Under the pieces are notes generated by a model. The model was not told where the DNA came from and made no database searches. It saw only the letters and a list, made by a program, of their open reading frames with translations. From Glaciecola petra (lineage in GTDB: Bacteria; Pseudomonadota; Gammaproteobacteria; Enterobacterales; Alteromonadaceae): a stretch of 64,000 nucleotides of DNA. The stretch spans positions 806,001 to 870,000 of the forward strand of contig NZ_JAVRHX010000001.1 of assembly GCF_031846345.1 (NCBI RefSeq). Direction: 5' to 3'. Both the position numbers and the translations under genes were made by a program. The number at the start of each line of letters is the position of its first letter. Position 1 is the stretch's first letter. Positions 26,106-36,292 of this stretch are shown here, in pieces.

Positions 26106-26855
26106 ATGAGTATAAAAAGCAAAGTAAGTGAGCAAGAATGGCAAACCAGAGTAGACTTAGCCGCATGTTATAGAATGATTGCTCATTATGGTTGGGACGA
26201 CTTAGTTTTCACTCATATTTCAGCGAGAGTACCGGGGCCTGAACATCATTTTTTGATTAACCCATATGGAATGTTGTTTGAAGAAGTCACAGCCTCAAGC
26301 TTGGTGAAAGTAGATCTTCACGGTAACAAGGTGATGGACTCTGAATTTGATATCAATCCTGCCGGATTCGTGATCCACAGCGCAGTGCATGAAGCACGAG
26401 ATGATGCTAAGTGTGTGATGCATTTGCATACAACAGAAGGTGTCGCAATTTCCGCGTTAGAACAAGGCCTACAAGCATACTCTCAGCAATCTTTATTTGC
26501 ATTGAGCTCGCTAAGCTACCACGAATATGAAGGTGTTGCGTTAAATCCCGATGAAAAGGTTCGTTTGGTTGCAGATTTAGGCAATACAAACTTTATGATT
26601 TTACGGAATCACGGTCTGTTAACCTGTGCTGATAATATTGCTGATACGTTTTTAGCCATGTTTATCTTGCAACGTGCATGCGAAATTCAATTAAAAGCAC
26701 AAGCGACAAACGCGCCTTTAGTGCCCATTAATAAGCAAATATTAGATGGGATCCGCGCACAAGCCTCAGAAGTAACGAAATCTGCGGGTGGCCAATTAGC
26801 GTGGCCTGGCATATTGAGGAAACTAGATAGAATGTGTCCAGATTTTAGAGATTAA
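26106..26855 (+). CDS. Class II aldolase/adducin family protein
   Basis: This 249-residue protein has the class II aldolase fold with the zinc-binding histidines in MHLHTTEG (His106, His108) and RNHGLL (His169). The N-terminal LAACYRMIAHYGWDDLVFTHIS segment is typical of the group close to eukaryotic adducin and to bacterial 'aldolase' paralogues of unassigned substrate. No sugar-phosphate genes adjoin it, so the reaction cannot be named. It ends 6 nt before pdxB and is probably co-transcribed. Confidence 0.82.
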   Translation: MSIKSKVSEQEWQTRVDLAACYRMIAHYGWDDLVFTHISARVPGPEHHFLINPYGMLFEEVTASSLVKVDLHGNKVMDSEFDINPAGFVIHSAVHEARDDAKCVMHLHTTEGVAISALEQGLQAYSQQSLFALSSLSYHEYEGVALNPDEKVRLVADLGNTNFMILRNHGLLTCADNIADTFLAMFILQRACEIQLKAQATNAPLVPINKQILDGIRAQASEVTKSAGGQLAWPGILRKLDRMCPDFRD

Positions 26856-26861
26856 ATCGCA

Positions 26862-28064
26862 TTGAAGATTTTAATAGATAAGGCGATGCCTTATTACCTT
26901 GATTATTTCAGTGAATTAGGTGAAGTAGCAGCTTTTGCTGAAGGGCATTTGCTTGAGCAAGATTTGTCTCAAGTAGAAGTACTTTTGGTAAGGTCAACGA
27001 CTAAGATAGACAATACCGTTTTAACTCATATGCCTAAGTTAAAGTTTGTTGGGACTGCTACTGCTGGCTATGACCATTTTGATATTAAAGCAATAGAGGC
27101 AGCAGGTGTTTACTGGTGCTCCGCTGCAGGGTGTAATGCAATTGCGGTCACGCAATATGCAGTTTTAGCAGTATTAACAATAGCTTGTGAACAAGGTTTT
27201 TTATTAGCAGATAAAAAAATTGCCATTGTAGGGCATGGTAATGTTGGGAGAAGAGTTAAAGAGGCTATGTCAGTACTTGGTGCAAACGTGGTTATTTATG
27301 ACCCACCACAAGTTGATAAATTAACAGCCCGCGCTATAGAAAATTCACTTTCCGACACTAACTATGTCAACTTTGATGAAGTGTTAAGTGCAGATATTAT
27401 TTGTATCCATGCTCCTTTGAACAGCGACCCCGCTTATCCTAGCCAACATTTGTTTAATACAAGGACCTTGGCACAGCTCAATAGCAATCAAATATTGATT
27501 AATGCTGGTCGAGGCGGTGTGGTCGATAATACGGCTCTGTTAACTAGACTTACATTGCCCAATGCGCCTAGCATTGTGTTGGATGTGTGGGAAAACGAGC
27601 CTTTTATAAAGCGTGACTTGATCCCTCTAGTCAGGTTTGCAACTGCACATATTGCTGGACATTCGCTTGAAGGTAAGGCGAAAGGTACGCATATATTATA
27701 TGAGAGACTCTGCGAATATATACAAACACCTGCAAAAATTAGTGTAGAGTCTCTGTTGCCTGCTTTTACCTGTGATATTCCACCATCATTGCAGGCTCAA
27801 TTGAACAAGCAAACGCTGCGTTCTGATATTGATTATCAAACTGCCATTTTGGCATTATGTAAATTGGTATATAATATTGAAAATGATGATAGTGTTTTTC
27901 GTCAACACATGTCACAATCTGACTCCTTTAAAGTAATAAGACAAGATTATCCAATTCGCAGAGAATTCAGTGCTTTAGCTATTGAAGCATCTAATAAATA
28001 TACTCAAGAATGCCTGCGTGGATTAGGGTTTATCATTTCTAACGACAGTGAATATTTTAATTAA
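26862..28064 (+). CDS. pdxB: Erythronate-4-phosphate dehydrogenase
   Basis: PdxB oxidises 4-phosphoerythronate in the DXP-dependent route to pyridoxal phosphate. It has the D-2-hydroxyacid dehydrogenase layout: MKILIDKAMPYY start, NAD motif GHGNVGRR near residue 127, INAGRGGVVD near residue 221, and the His in HIAGHSLEGK near residue 265. A PdxB-specific C-terminal dimerisation domain follows. The TTG start gives the usual family N-terminus. The neighbour is asd, the counterpart of the E. coli pdxB-usg pair. Confidence 0.93.
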   Translation: MKILIDKAMPYYLDYFSELGEVAAFAEGHLLEQDLSQVEVLLVRSTTKIDNTVLTHMPKLKFVGTATAGYDHFDIKAIEAAGVYWCSAAGCNAIAVTQYAVLAVLTIACEQGFLLADKKIAIVGHGNVGRRVKEAMSVLGANVVIYDPPQVDKLTARAIENSLSDTNYVNFDEVLSADIICIHAPLNSDPAYPSQHLFNTRTLAQLNSNQILINAGRGGVVDNTALLTRLTLPNAPSIVLDVWENEPFIKRDLIPLVRFATAHIAGHSLEGKAKGTHILYERLCEYIQTPAKISVESLLPAFTCDIPPSLQAQLNKQTLRSDIDYQTAILALCKLVYNIENDDSVFRQHMSQSDSFKVIRQDYPIRREFSALAIEASNKYTQECLRGLGFIISNDSEYFN

Positions 28065-28082
28065 ATTATAGGATGATAAAAA

Positions 28083-29099
28083 ATGTCACAAGCGTTTGAT
28101 GTTGCTGTTTTAGGCGCAACAGGTTTGGTCGGGCAGACCATGATGGAATTATTAGCTGAAAGAAACTTTCCAATTGGTAATTTTTACCCTTTGGCGAGCG
28201 AACGTTCTGCCGGCAGTGAAGTTGAATTTAACGGTAAAAAAGTTAAAGTACTGAATGCAGATACGTTCGATTGGACAAAAGTACAACTTGGCTTTTTCTC
28301 AGCTGGTGGTTCTATCTCAGAAAAGTTCGCGCCCAAAGCCGCAGAAGCGGGGTGTGTTGTTATCGATAACACTTCCCAATATCGTTACGAACCAGATATT
28401 CCTTTAGTTGTGCCTGAAGTGAATGCCGGCTCGCTAGCTGATTTTAGAAACCGTAATATTATAGCTAATCCTAATTGTTCAACCATTCAAATGGTTGTTG
28501 CTTTAAAACCCATTCACGACGCTGTTGGCATTGAACGAATAAATGTGTGTACATATCAATCAGTATCGGGTGCGGGAAAAAGTGCAATGGAAGGGTTAGC
28601 AAGGCAAACTGCTGAATTGTTAAATGCAAAAGAAGTAACAGGTGAAGAGTTTTCTCGCCAAATAGCCTTCAACGCAATCCCACAAATTGATGTGTTTTTG
28701 GAAAATGATTACACCAAAGAAGAAATGAAAATGGTGTGGGAAACCCGTAAAATTTTAGGTGACGAGACGATTTTAGTTAATCCAACGGCAGTAAGAGTAC
28801 CTGTGTTTTTTGGCCACAGTGAAGCAATACATATAGAAACTCGTCAACCCATCGACGCACAACAGGTTATCGATTTGCTAGAACAGGCAGAAAATGTAAA
28901 AGTATACGCGCAAGCTGCAGACTTTCCTACTCAGGTTAGTTCAGCTTCAGGTAATGACTTTGTGCATGTTGGTCGAGTTCGAAATGATATTTCTCATCCT
29001 AATGGGATTAATTTATGGGTTGTATCAGATAATATTCGCAAAGGCGCTGCAACAAATAGTGTGCAAATTGCAGAGGCATTGATTAGGGACTACTTATAA
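28083..29099 (+). CDS. asd: Aspartate-semialdehyde dehydrogenase
   Basis: Asd makes aspartate semialdehyde for lysine/diaminopimelate, threonine and methionine synthesis. The NADP motif is GATGLVG at residues 11-17, the catalytic Cys132 is in NPNCSTIQ, and the active-site His245 lies in FFGHSEAIH. Because the catalytic residues are intact this is a working Asd, not the Usg-like paralogue that occupies this place in E. coli. It shares a pathway with dapB later in the window. A strong terminator follows. Confidence 0.92.
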   Translation: MSQAFDVAVLGATGLVGQTMMELLAERNFPIGNFYPLASERSAGSEVEFNGKKVKVLNADTFDWTKVQLGFFSAGGSISEKFAPKAAEAGCVVIDNTSQYRYEPDIPLVVPEVNAGSLADFRNRNIIANPNCSTIQMVVALKPIHDAVGIERINVCTYQSVSGAGKSAMEGLARQTAELLNAKEVTGEEFSRQIAFNAIPQIDVFLENDYTKEEMKMVWETRKILGDETILVNPTAVRVPVFFGHSEAIHIETRQPIDAQQVIDLLEQAENVKVYAQAADFPTQVSSASGNDFVHVGRVRNDISHPNGINLWVVSDNIRKGAATNSVQIAEALIRDYL

Positions 29100-29147
29100 G
29101 CTATTTTTAGAAATAAGTATTACCCAATACTAAATACATAAAATATT

Positions 29148-29192
29148 AATGATGTTAGCCGATAACTCTTATCAGCTAACATTATTTTTTTT
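29148..29192 (+). terminator. Terminator-like hairpin between asd and fimV
   Basis: A 12-bp stem (29148-29159 with 29175-29186, one G-U pair) continues after a C/A mismatch into GATAA/TTATC and is followed by a run of T ending at 29192. It looks like a strong intrinsic terminator for asd. It ends only 6 nt before the first possible fimV start, so fimV depends on readthrough or on a promoter inside 29100-29150. Confidence 0.85.
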
Positions 29193-29197
29193 AAAGA

Positions 29198-32053
29198 GTG
29201 GCATTTCATTTGATAATTATGCGTGTTTTAAGACTTTTTTTATGTCTATCGTTGCTTATGTGCGTAAGTGCATTTGCCGATGCTCAAACACAAATTCAAG
29301 GCCCACGCGACAATGCCCAAGTATATTCAGGTGTTGTTTACGGTCCTATTGATCAAAACGATACACTCTGGCGCATTGCTAGCCGTTATAAACAAGATTC
29401 ACAGTTCAGTATTTATCAAGTTATGCTGGCGATTTATGAGTTGAATCCACAGGCATTTGAAAATGGTAATTTTAATACCATGGTCAATGGTGCTACTTTA
29501 CAACTACCAAGCGATAGATATATTGCGCGCACCAATCCAGACAGAGCAAGAGAAAAAGCGGTTCAAGACGACCGTGCTTTTGGTCGTCAAAATTCAGTTA
29601 GAGATCCTGCTGTCGGAGAAAGTCCAACCGGACAAAATGATCCTGCGAGTAACTTAAAACCCGATGTACCTTTGGTCAATCAACAAGACTTATCTAATAC
29701 TCAACGTCAATTACAACGCCAACTCGATGTACTTAAACGTCAACAAAGAGATCAAATAGCTGTCCTGCGTGAACAGGTTGCGACATCTCTAGAAAGTGTT
29801 GAAGTTTTGCTGCAAGAAAATAGAAACTTAAATGAACGTTTGTTGCAAATTGATGATAACAACCGTGTGTTAACGCAAACTGTCGAAACTGAATTACAAA
29901 CTCAAATTGATCAACAAGTCGCCCAACTCAATCAATTAATCGCCTTGATGAAAGAGAATGAGCAACGTCGTATTGACGAGTCTTCAGGGTCATTGATGAC
30001 ATTCCTCACATCGAATACGGGGATTATGATTATCAGTATCACGGTTGTATTATTGGTGTTGATACTCTTTGGAATCTTAATCTTAAGAAAACCAGTGCCG
30101 GCTCCGCATCCTGAACCGAGTATAGCGCCAACACCCGCTACAAAAACACCTGATATTGTCGATGATGAGCTCGTTATCGGTGAAATTGATGACAATGTAG
30201 AAAGCAGTGATTCAGATGATTTAATGGCTGCCTTGGCCGATGACGATGCCTTACAAGTAGATGACATATTGTCTGACGAATTAGAAGACGAAGATGCGTT
30301 GTCCACCCTTAGCGATGATATTTTAGACGAAGACATGTTAACGGCAGATATGCTTGATGATGATTTGTCAGATGACGACAATGAAGACACATCAAGTGAA
30401 TCGTCAGATAATAAGTTTGAGGTAGATCTTTCAAGTGATTTTGATGATTTAGATGACGACATGTTAGTGCCCGATATCAAAAAAGCTGATACCGATGAAG
30501 TTGTAGAGAAAGAAGATGACGAATTTGGTATATCTCTCGATGATGATATTGATGATAGTGCCGATGATAATCTAGATACATTGCTAGATGCCGAAAATGA
30601 CAACAGTGCTGACGACTTAGTTACTGACATTACCGATGACGAAGATGAAAACAATCAAGAAGCCCCCGAACTTGAAAAGCAGTCAGAAGAAATAGAAACA
30701 ACGCCCGATGACGGAGCGCAAGCACAAAATAACAATCCTGATACAAGTGTTGAAGAACAATCTGAAGACAGTGACTCTGACCTCCCCGAGGGTATTTCTT
30801 TAGACGAAAATGGTGATATTAGCGATGACACTATTGATCAAATAGAAAAACAAATTGAGAAAAAGAATGAAGATATCAATAGGCTCGCTGACGAATTGTT
30901 GGGTGAGCTAGATGAATCTATTGCTGACGAAGGTCCTTTGGATGTCCCAGCGCAATCCGATACTATAAATGAAAATATTGCTGATGACATCATTGCAGAT
31001 ATAGAGTCAGATTTAACCGCTGAAGAACAATTAGATAAAGAATTAGGATTAGATAGCGAAGAAAGTCCGCTTATAGAGGAGCCATCAAAAGAGCTAAACT
31101 CTGCACTATCCGATGAAATATTAGACGATTTAACGGAAGAAATTAACAGCGAGGAAGAATTAGATTCTATTTTAGCCGAGTTTGACCAAGAAAAGCAGCT
31201 CGATGATAAAGCAGATAAATTACCAGATAATTTAATAGATAACGACAGCAATGCAGACCTGTTGGATGATATTCCAAGCTTCATGTCTACTGACGATGAA
31301 TCAGAAGAGAGCATGGTTGATGACGATGTAGAGCAAGAGTTTTCAGGTGAAAGTGCACAATCGCTCGAAGCTTCGGCAGAGAGTAATGATACTCAAACAG
31401 CGCAAAAAGAAGATGAAGATGACTTATTATCAAGTTTACCTGATTTGGATAATTGGCTTGATGAAGATGATAGTGGTATTCAACAAGAAACCCAACAAGA
31501 AACCCAACAAGAAACCACGCAAGACAGCTTAACTCCCCCCGACGAGCTTGAAAAAGACCTAACAAGCGACCTTGACGATGTCAATTTTGATGAAATGCTA
31601 GAAGAGCTCTCTTCAGAGAGCGCAGATAAGCAAAGTGATGAAGATAAACTATTGTCGGACTTAGATTTGGCTGGTTTAGATATTGATGCTTTGATGAGTG
31701 ATGATCTTATTGACAAAGACGCAGACAATGACGACGGCGTGCAAGACGATTTTGTCGATGTGGATGAGTTACTTAGAGAAAGTGAATCACTGCCTGAAAT
31801 GAACGAGGATGACATAGACTTAGATATAGAAAACTCGCTTGACCACTTGGTCGATAATGGTAAAGATGACATTACCGATTTAGATGACACCGACATCGAT
31901 CAAGCTGGTAGCTTAGACCTTGCTCAAGTATATATTGATATGGAAGATTATGAAGCCGCTAAAGAGTTGCTTGATGAAGTAAGTATTAAAGGTACACCAG
32001 AGCAACAACAAGAAGCGGCAGACTTGTTGAAAAAATTTAACAGTGAAGATTAG
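29198..32053 (+). CDS. fimV: Polar hub protein FimV/HubP
   Basis: FimV/HubP proteins mark the cell pole and recruit chromosome, chemotaxis, flagellar and pilus factors. The protein has a signal peptide ending near SAFADAQ, a LysM-like peptidoglycan-binding domain (about residues 48-110), and a coiled coil (about 165-250). One membrane helix (about 270-293) is followed by a very acidic Asp/Glu cytoplasmic region of about 550 residues, and a C-terminal FimV domain with a TPR-like YIDMEDYEAAKELLDEV helix pair. The start is unclear: GTG at 29198, TTG at 29210 or ATG at 29219. Spacing from AAAGAG favours the TTG. Its stop overlaps the next start. Confidence 0.88.
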   Translation: MAFHLIIMRVLRLFLCLSLLMCVSAFADAQTQIQGPRDNAQVYSGVVYGPIDQNDTLWRIASRYKQDSQFSIYQVMLAIYELNPQAFENGNFNTMVNGATLQLPSDRYIARTNPDRAREKAVQDDRAFGRQNSVRDPAVGESPTGQNDPASNLKPDVPLVNQQDLSNTQRQLQRQLDVLKRQQRDQIAVLREQVATSLESVEVLLQENRNLNERLLQIDDNNRVLTQTVETELQTQIDQQVAQLNQLIALMKENEQRRIDESSGSLMTFLTSNTGIMIISITVVLLVLILFGILILRKPVPAPHPEPSIAPTPATKTPDIVDDELVIGEIDDNVESSDSDDLMAALADDDALQVDDILSDELEDEDALSTLSDDILDEDMLTADMLDDDLSDDDNEDTSSESSDNKFEVDLSSDFDDLDDDMLVPDIKKADTDEVVEKEDDEFGISLDDDIDDSADDNLDTLLDAENDNSADDLVTDITDDEDENNQEAPELEKQSEEIETTPDDGAQAQNNNPDTSVEEQSEDSDSDLPEGISLDENGDISDDTIDQIEKQIEKKNEDINRLADELLGELDESIADEGPLDVPAQSDTINENIADDIIADIESDLTAEEQLDKELGLDSEESPLIEEPSKELNSALSDEILDDLTEEINSEEELDSILAEFDQEKQLDDKADKLPDNLIDNDSNADLLDDIPSFMSTDDESEESMVDDDVEQEFSGESAQSLEASAESNDTQTAQKEDEDDLLSSLPDLDNWLDEDDSGIQQETQQETQQETTQDSLTPPDELEKDLTSDLDDVNFDEMLEELSSESADKQSDEDKLLSDLDLAGLDIDALMSDDLIDKDADNDDGVQDDFVDVDELLRESESLPEMNEDDIDLDIENSLDHLVDNGKDDITDLDDTDIDQAGSLDLAQVYIDMEDYEAAKELLDEVSIKGTPEQQQEAADLLKKFNSED

Positions 32054-35000
32054 TGTTGGAAAGTCTACATAAAAGAAGCAACCGGGTATCTCAATTATTT
32101 TCACATATTCTACTTTTGTTAATTTTTATTGTATTCCCTAGTCATTCACAAATAAAACTCAATACTGATGAAATTGAGTCAATTTCTAACTTTAGGGCCA
32201 CCCCTATACATCTCTCTGGTGACAAAGCAGCGCCATTTACAAGACATGTCATTCAAGATGGGTCGGGTTATATTTGGCTATCTGGCGATGTTGGTGTAAT
32301 GCGTTACGACGCCTATACATTAAAAACCTTCGAATTTAGTGACTTTATTTTAGGTGGTGCGCCTGGACCCTCGTTCCTTTTTCTGGACACCCAAAAACAA
32401 CTCTGGTTTGGTAATTTAGGCTTGCATCGTTTTAATGAGAGTACTCAGTCTTTCAATAGCTATGATATTACTAATAGACAAACGATTAGTAGCATTGTTG
32501 AAGATAAGGATGGTTATTTATGGCTAGGAGGTGAGGGTTTTGGTTTACTAAAAGTAGATAAAAAAACGCTAAACAATAACAATAATGATGGTATTGAAGA
32601 AATTGATATACTATCAAGCTATATTGATAGCATGGCGTATGATAAAGACCTACATGCTCTTTTTATCATGTCTTCAACTGGCCTGTTTAAATTTGATATT
32701 GCACAAAACCAACTTACCAGAATAAGTACTCAGTTGGACGCCTATTTAAATAGCTTAGTAATAAGAAGTATATCCCTAGATGCATTGCGCAAGACATTAT
32801 GGATAGGAACACCGCAGGGATTGTTACGGATAGACACTAATAGTCAACAATCTACTTTATATAACAATAGCGATATCGACAGTGGCTTAATTTCCGATGA
32901 CATCACAACAACATATTTAGACAGCGCTGGTAACTTATGGGTTGGTACAGAAAAAGAAGGTTTATGTTTGTATAAACCCAAAGTAGATCAATTTATCTGT
33001 ATGTCATCGGCTTTTAATGAACCGGGAAAGTTGCCCTATGCCACGGTTGAAGAAATAACAGAGGACGAAAACGGTTCTTTGTGGCTTGCGATGAATAACT
33101 ACGGCGTTTATCGAGTCACGCCTGATCTCGAGAAATTTGCAATTTTACGCGACAAATTTAGTCACCCTCCTCAAGACTATTTTCCACATTCATATAGCAG
33201 TATCTTGCGCGACAATGGTGATCTATGGATTGCCACAGATGGTGGCGGTATTAATATTCTGAATATAAATACCGGTATGTTTTCTAACATAAAACATGAT
33301 CCACTCAATACCAACACGCTGTCTTCCAATTCTGTTATTAGCCTAAGTGAAGACGAAAATGGGCATATCTGGGCAAGCACATGGTCAGGTGGCGTATCAA
33401 AATTTAACCCAGAAACCATGCAAGTCACTCGACTAGTTTTTGACCCGAACAAGCCAACTGAACAAACGCTTGCCGGTAACAATGTTTTCACACTTGTGGC
33501 AGATCAACGAGGTGGAATATGGATGAGTATTTGGGCTAAGGGATTACAATATTTTAATTTTGAAGATGGGGTTTTTACCAATTTCATTCATAAACGGCGA
33601 GGTGGCAATAGTGATATTACTAATGAGCAAATTTCCGATATGCAATTGTTTGACAATAAACTCTGGCTTGCGGGAGACCGAGGCCTTGAGGTACTAGATT
33701 TAAAAACTGGAGAGTTTACTTTTTTGTTAGCAACGAAAAGCTTAAGCTTTTCGTTTGTACTTGTCGAATCATTAGATGAAATTTGGATAGGTACCCGAGA
33801 AGGTTTAGTAAAGTATAACTATCACACTAAAAGCGAAAAATCCTATACCACAGCCGAAGGCTTAAGTAATAATGTCATTTACTATATCGGGAAGGATAGT
33901 GACAATAAATTATGGGTGGCTACCGATCATGGTTTAAGTATTTTTGATATCGCTAAAAACAAGTGGTTTAGATACTTTGAGCATGATGGACTTGCCGGCA
34001 ATGAGTTGAGCACACATGGCAGTTTTTGGCATATCGAAGATGAGATTTATGTACCAGGCAAATATGGTGTATCCATTATTAATCCCAATGATTTACCTGA
34101 AAATGAATTTATACCTAAAACACTCATAACCACAATAGATTTCATTTCGGCTGAAAATAACACCCCAACCGAAGAGATTTATTTGCGTCATTCATCGCAC
34201 TCTAACACACCCGAAATATCATATGATTTAAATAGTTTGAAGTTGGAATTCACTGGTCTCAGTTATGTTTTTCCAGAATACAATAAATTTAAATATCGAT
34301 TAAATGGCTGGCAAACTGGATTTGTTGAAGCTACCGCAAATGAGCGTTTTGCACAATATACTAATTTACCTGCAGGCAATTATAAGTTTGAAGTGTATAG
34401 CGCGAATAGCAGTGGCTTGTGGGATGAAACAGGTGCATCATTTAGTTTTTCAATTCTGCCACCTTGGTATCAAACGTGGTGGTCAATATTGCTCTTTGTT
34501 ACCTTAATTATTAGTTTGATTTTTATAGTAATGTATTGGCGACTTTCAATTAACGCTCAGCGAGAAAAAGAACTCCAACAGAAAGTCGATGATAAAACAG
34601 CGCAACTTCAACTTCATGCAGCACAGTTAAAAGAATCAACAGACTCGTTAGCATGTTTAAACGCTGAATTAGAAAATCGAGTTGAAGATAGAACTAAACA
34701 GCTACAAATTGAAATAAACGAGAAAAATTCAGCGCAAGAACAACTTTTTCATATGGCTTTTCACGATTCCTTAACGCAATTGCCCAATAGGCAATGGATA
34801 ATAGAACTAATTGAAGAATTACTGACTAAATGCAAAAAAGATAAAAATGATTGCTTTGGTGTGCTCTTTCTTGATGGCGATCGCTTTAAACAAATTAATG
34901 ATACCCACGGTCATGCTATGGGAGATAGACTACTCATTGAATCAGCGGCTCGCTTGAAAGATTTATTAAATAAAGATCAACATGCGGCCAGACTGGGAGG

Positions 35001-36141
35001 CGACGAATTTACTGTTGTTGCCAAGCACAATGATCAAGCACAACTGGTTCAATTGGCTCAAAAGATAGTGGATGCCTTTAAAAAGCCTTTTATTTTATCT
35101 GACAACACTTTCTATTTTAATGTGAGCATTGGTGTCGTCGTCTGCGATCATAGTTATGAAAATGTACCCAATGTATTAAGAGACGCTGATATAGCGATGT
35201 ACAGTGCTAAAGAATCGGGTAAAGCCACCTATAAAGTATTTGATTGCGACATGCAAAAAATTAGTCTTGAAGCCGCCGAATACGAATCTAGCTTACGAAA
35301 AGCACTTGGCAATAATGAGTTTTATCTTCAATATCAACCTATCGTTGATTTGGAAACGGGTAAGCTTGCTGGTTTTGAGGCCTTAATTAGATGGCAACAT
35401 CCTGAAAAAGGCCTCATTCCACCATTCAAATTCATCCCTATTGCCGAAGAAACGGGTCTCATTTGGAATATAGGCAAATGGGTATTAGAAGAAGCTTGTC
35501 GACAAACCAAGATCTGGCACGATATGAATTTTGATATACCACCTTCAATATCCGTTAATTTATCCTCAAACCAGTTAAAACAAACCAACTTTTTGGATAT
35601 GCTCGATACGACTATTGAGGCATCGGGTATTGAAGCGAAATATCTTAAGCTCGAACTTACTGAGTCAGTGTTGATTGAAAATAATTATGCTATTGGCGAA
35701 TTATTTGATGCGCTTCGTGAACGCAGAATAGATTTAGCTATTGACGATTTTGGAACAGGGTATTCCTCACTTGCCTATTTAAGCGAAATACCCGTACAGT
35801 TTTTAAAAATTGATCGTCGATTTATTTCATCTATTGACCAAAATGAAGATAAAGAAATCTATGCAGATGCACACGCCATTGTTACCGCCACCATATCTCT
35901 AGGCAAAAGTTTACGTAAACAAACCACAGCGGAAGGCATTGAAACACAAACCCAATTAATCTCGTTAATTGAACAAGGTTGCGATTATGCCCAAGGTTAC
36001 TACTTATCAAAACCTGTGTCTGCAGTGGAAGCAACCGCATTGTTACAATTCCCGAAAATTATCCAAGATGGCGGTGTAAATATTTCTAAAAAGCTATATA
36101 AGCATGCCTACGAAAAACGCGCTACAAATCGCCTTCCTTAA
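32053..36141 (+). CDS. Propeller-type sensor with GGDEF and EAL domains
   Basis: This 1362-residue protein joins a signal peptide, fourteen beta-propeller repeats of the two-component-regulator type (each with a WLG/WIG-like core, about residues 70-690), a Y_Y_Y domain (about 720-800), one membrane helix (809-832) and a coiled coil. A GGDEF domain (LGGDEF at 981-986) and an EAL domain (EAL at 1109-1111, with ELTES, DDFGTGYSS and AEGIET) follow. Fourteen repeats fit two seven-bladed propellers. Both catalytic signatures look intact and no RxxD inhibitory site is seen before GGDEF. It should sense a periplasmic signal and make or break cyclic di-GMP. The start is GTG at 32053, sharing a base with the fimV stop. 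Confidence 0.88.
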   Translation: MLESLHKRSNRVSQLFSHILLLLIFIVFPSHSQIKLNTDEIESISNFRATPIHLSGDKAAPFTRHVIQDGSGYIWLSGDVGVMRYDAYTLKTFEFSDFILGGAPGPSFLFLDTQKQLWFGNLGLHRFNESTQSFNSYDITNRQTISSIVEDKDGYLWLGGEGFGLLKVDKKTLNNNNNDGIEEIDILSSYIDSMAYDKDLHALFIMSSTGLFKFDIAQNQLTRISTQLDAYLNSLVIRSISLDALRKTLWIGTPQGLLRIDTNSQQSTLYNNSDIDSGLISDDITTTYLDSAGNLWVGTEKEGLCLYKPKVDQFICMSSAFNEPGKLPYATVEEITEDENGSLWLAMNNYGVYRVTPDLEKFAILRDKFSHPPQDYFPHSYSSILRDNGDLWIATDGGGINILNINTGMFSNIKHDPLNTNTLSSNSVISLSEDENGHIWASTWSGGVSKFNPETMQVTRLVFDPNKPTEQTLAGNNVFTLVADQRGGIWMSIWAKGLQYFNFEDGVFTNFIHKRRGGNSDITNEQISDMQLFDNKLWLAGDRGLEVLDLKTGEFTFLLATKSLSFSFVLVESLDEIWIGTREGLVKYNYHTKSEKSYTTAEGLSNNVIYYIGKDSDNKLWVATDHGLSIFDIAKNKWFRYFEHDGLAGNELSTHGSFWHIEDEIYVPGKYGVSIINPNDLPENEFIPKTLITTIDFISAENNTPTEEIYLRHSSHSNTPEISYDLNSLKLEFTGLSYVFPEYNKFKYRLNGWQTGFVEATANERFAQYTNLPAGNYKFEVYSANSSGLWDETGASFSFSILPPWYQTWWSILLFVTLIISLIFIVMYWRLSINAQREKELQQKVDDKTAQLQLHAAQLKESTDSLACLNAELENRVEDRTKQLQIEINEKNSAQEQLFHMAFHDSLTQLPNRQWIIELIEELLTKCKKDKNDCFGVLFLDGDRFKQINDTHGHAMGDRLLIESAARLKDLLNKDQHAARLGGDEFTVVAKHNDQAQLVQLAQKIVDAFKKPFILSDNTFYFNVSIGVVVCDHSYENVPNVLRDADIAMYSAKESGKATYKVFDCDMQKISLEAAEYESSLRKALGNNEFYLQYQPIVDLETGKLAGFEALIRWQHPEKGLIPPFKFIPIAEETGLIWNIGKWVLEEACRQTKIWHDMNFDIPPSISVNLSSNQLKQTNFLDMLDTTIEASGIEAKYLKLELTESVLIENNYAIGELFDALRERRIDLAIDDFGTGYSSLAYLSEIPVQFLKIDRRFISSIDQNEDKEIYADAHAIVTATISLGKSLRKQTTAEGIETQTQLISLIEQGCDYAQGYYLSKPVSAVEATALLQFPKIIQDGGVNISKKLYKHAYEKRATNRLP

Positions 36142-36292
36142 GGTAGCATTTTGTATCAATTAGATGATTTCATACCCGATTACTATAATCAGCTGTCGAT
36201 TGTCGAATAAGCATCGAGTGATACGTATAAAATAGAGCAATATTAAATTGCCCGCTCGTCCAAATGGCATTGAAATTTATCTATACTTTATG

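Noticed and set aside
28083..29099. Asd-like protein Usg, as beside pdxB in E. coli
   Set aside because: The catalytic Cys132 and the active-site His are present, so a functional Asd is the better call.
29932..31896. Long Ser-rich open frames on the strand opposite fimV
   Set aside because: They arise because GAT/GAC/GAA codons of the acidic fimV region read as Ser/Leu codons on the other strand; they have no ribosome-binding sites or known domains.
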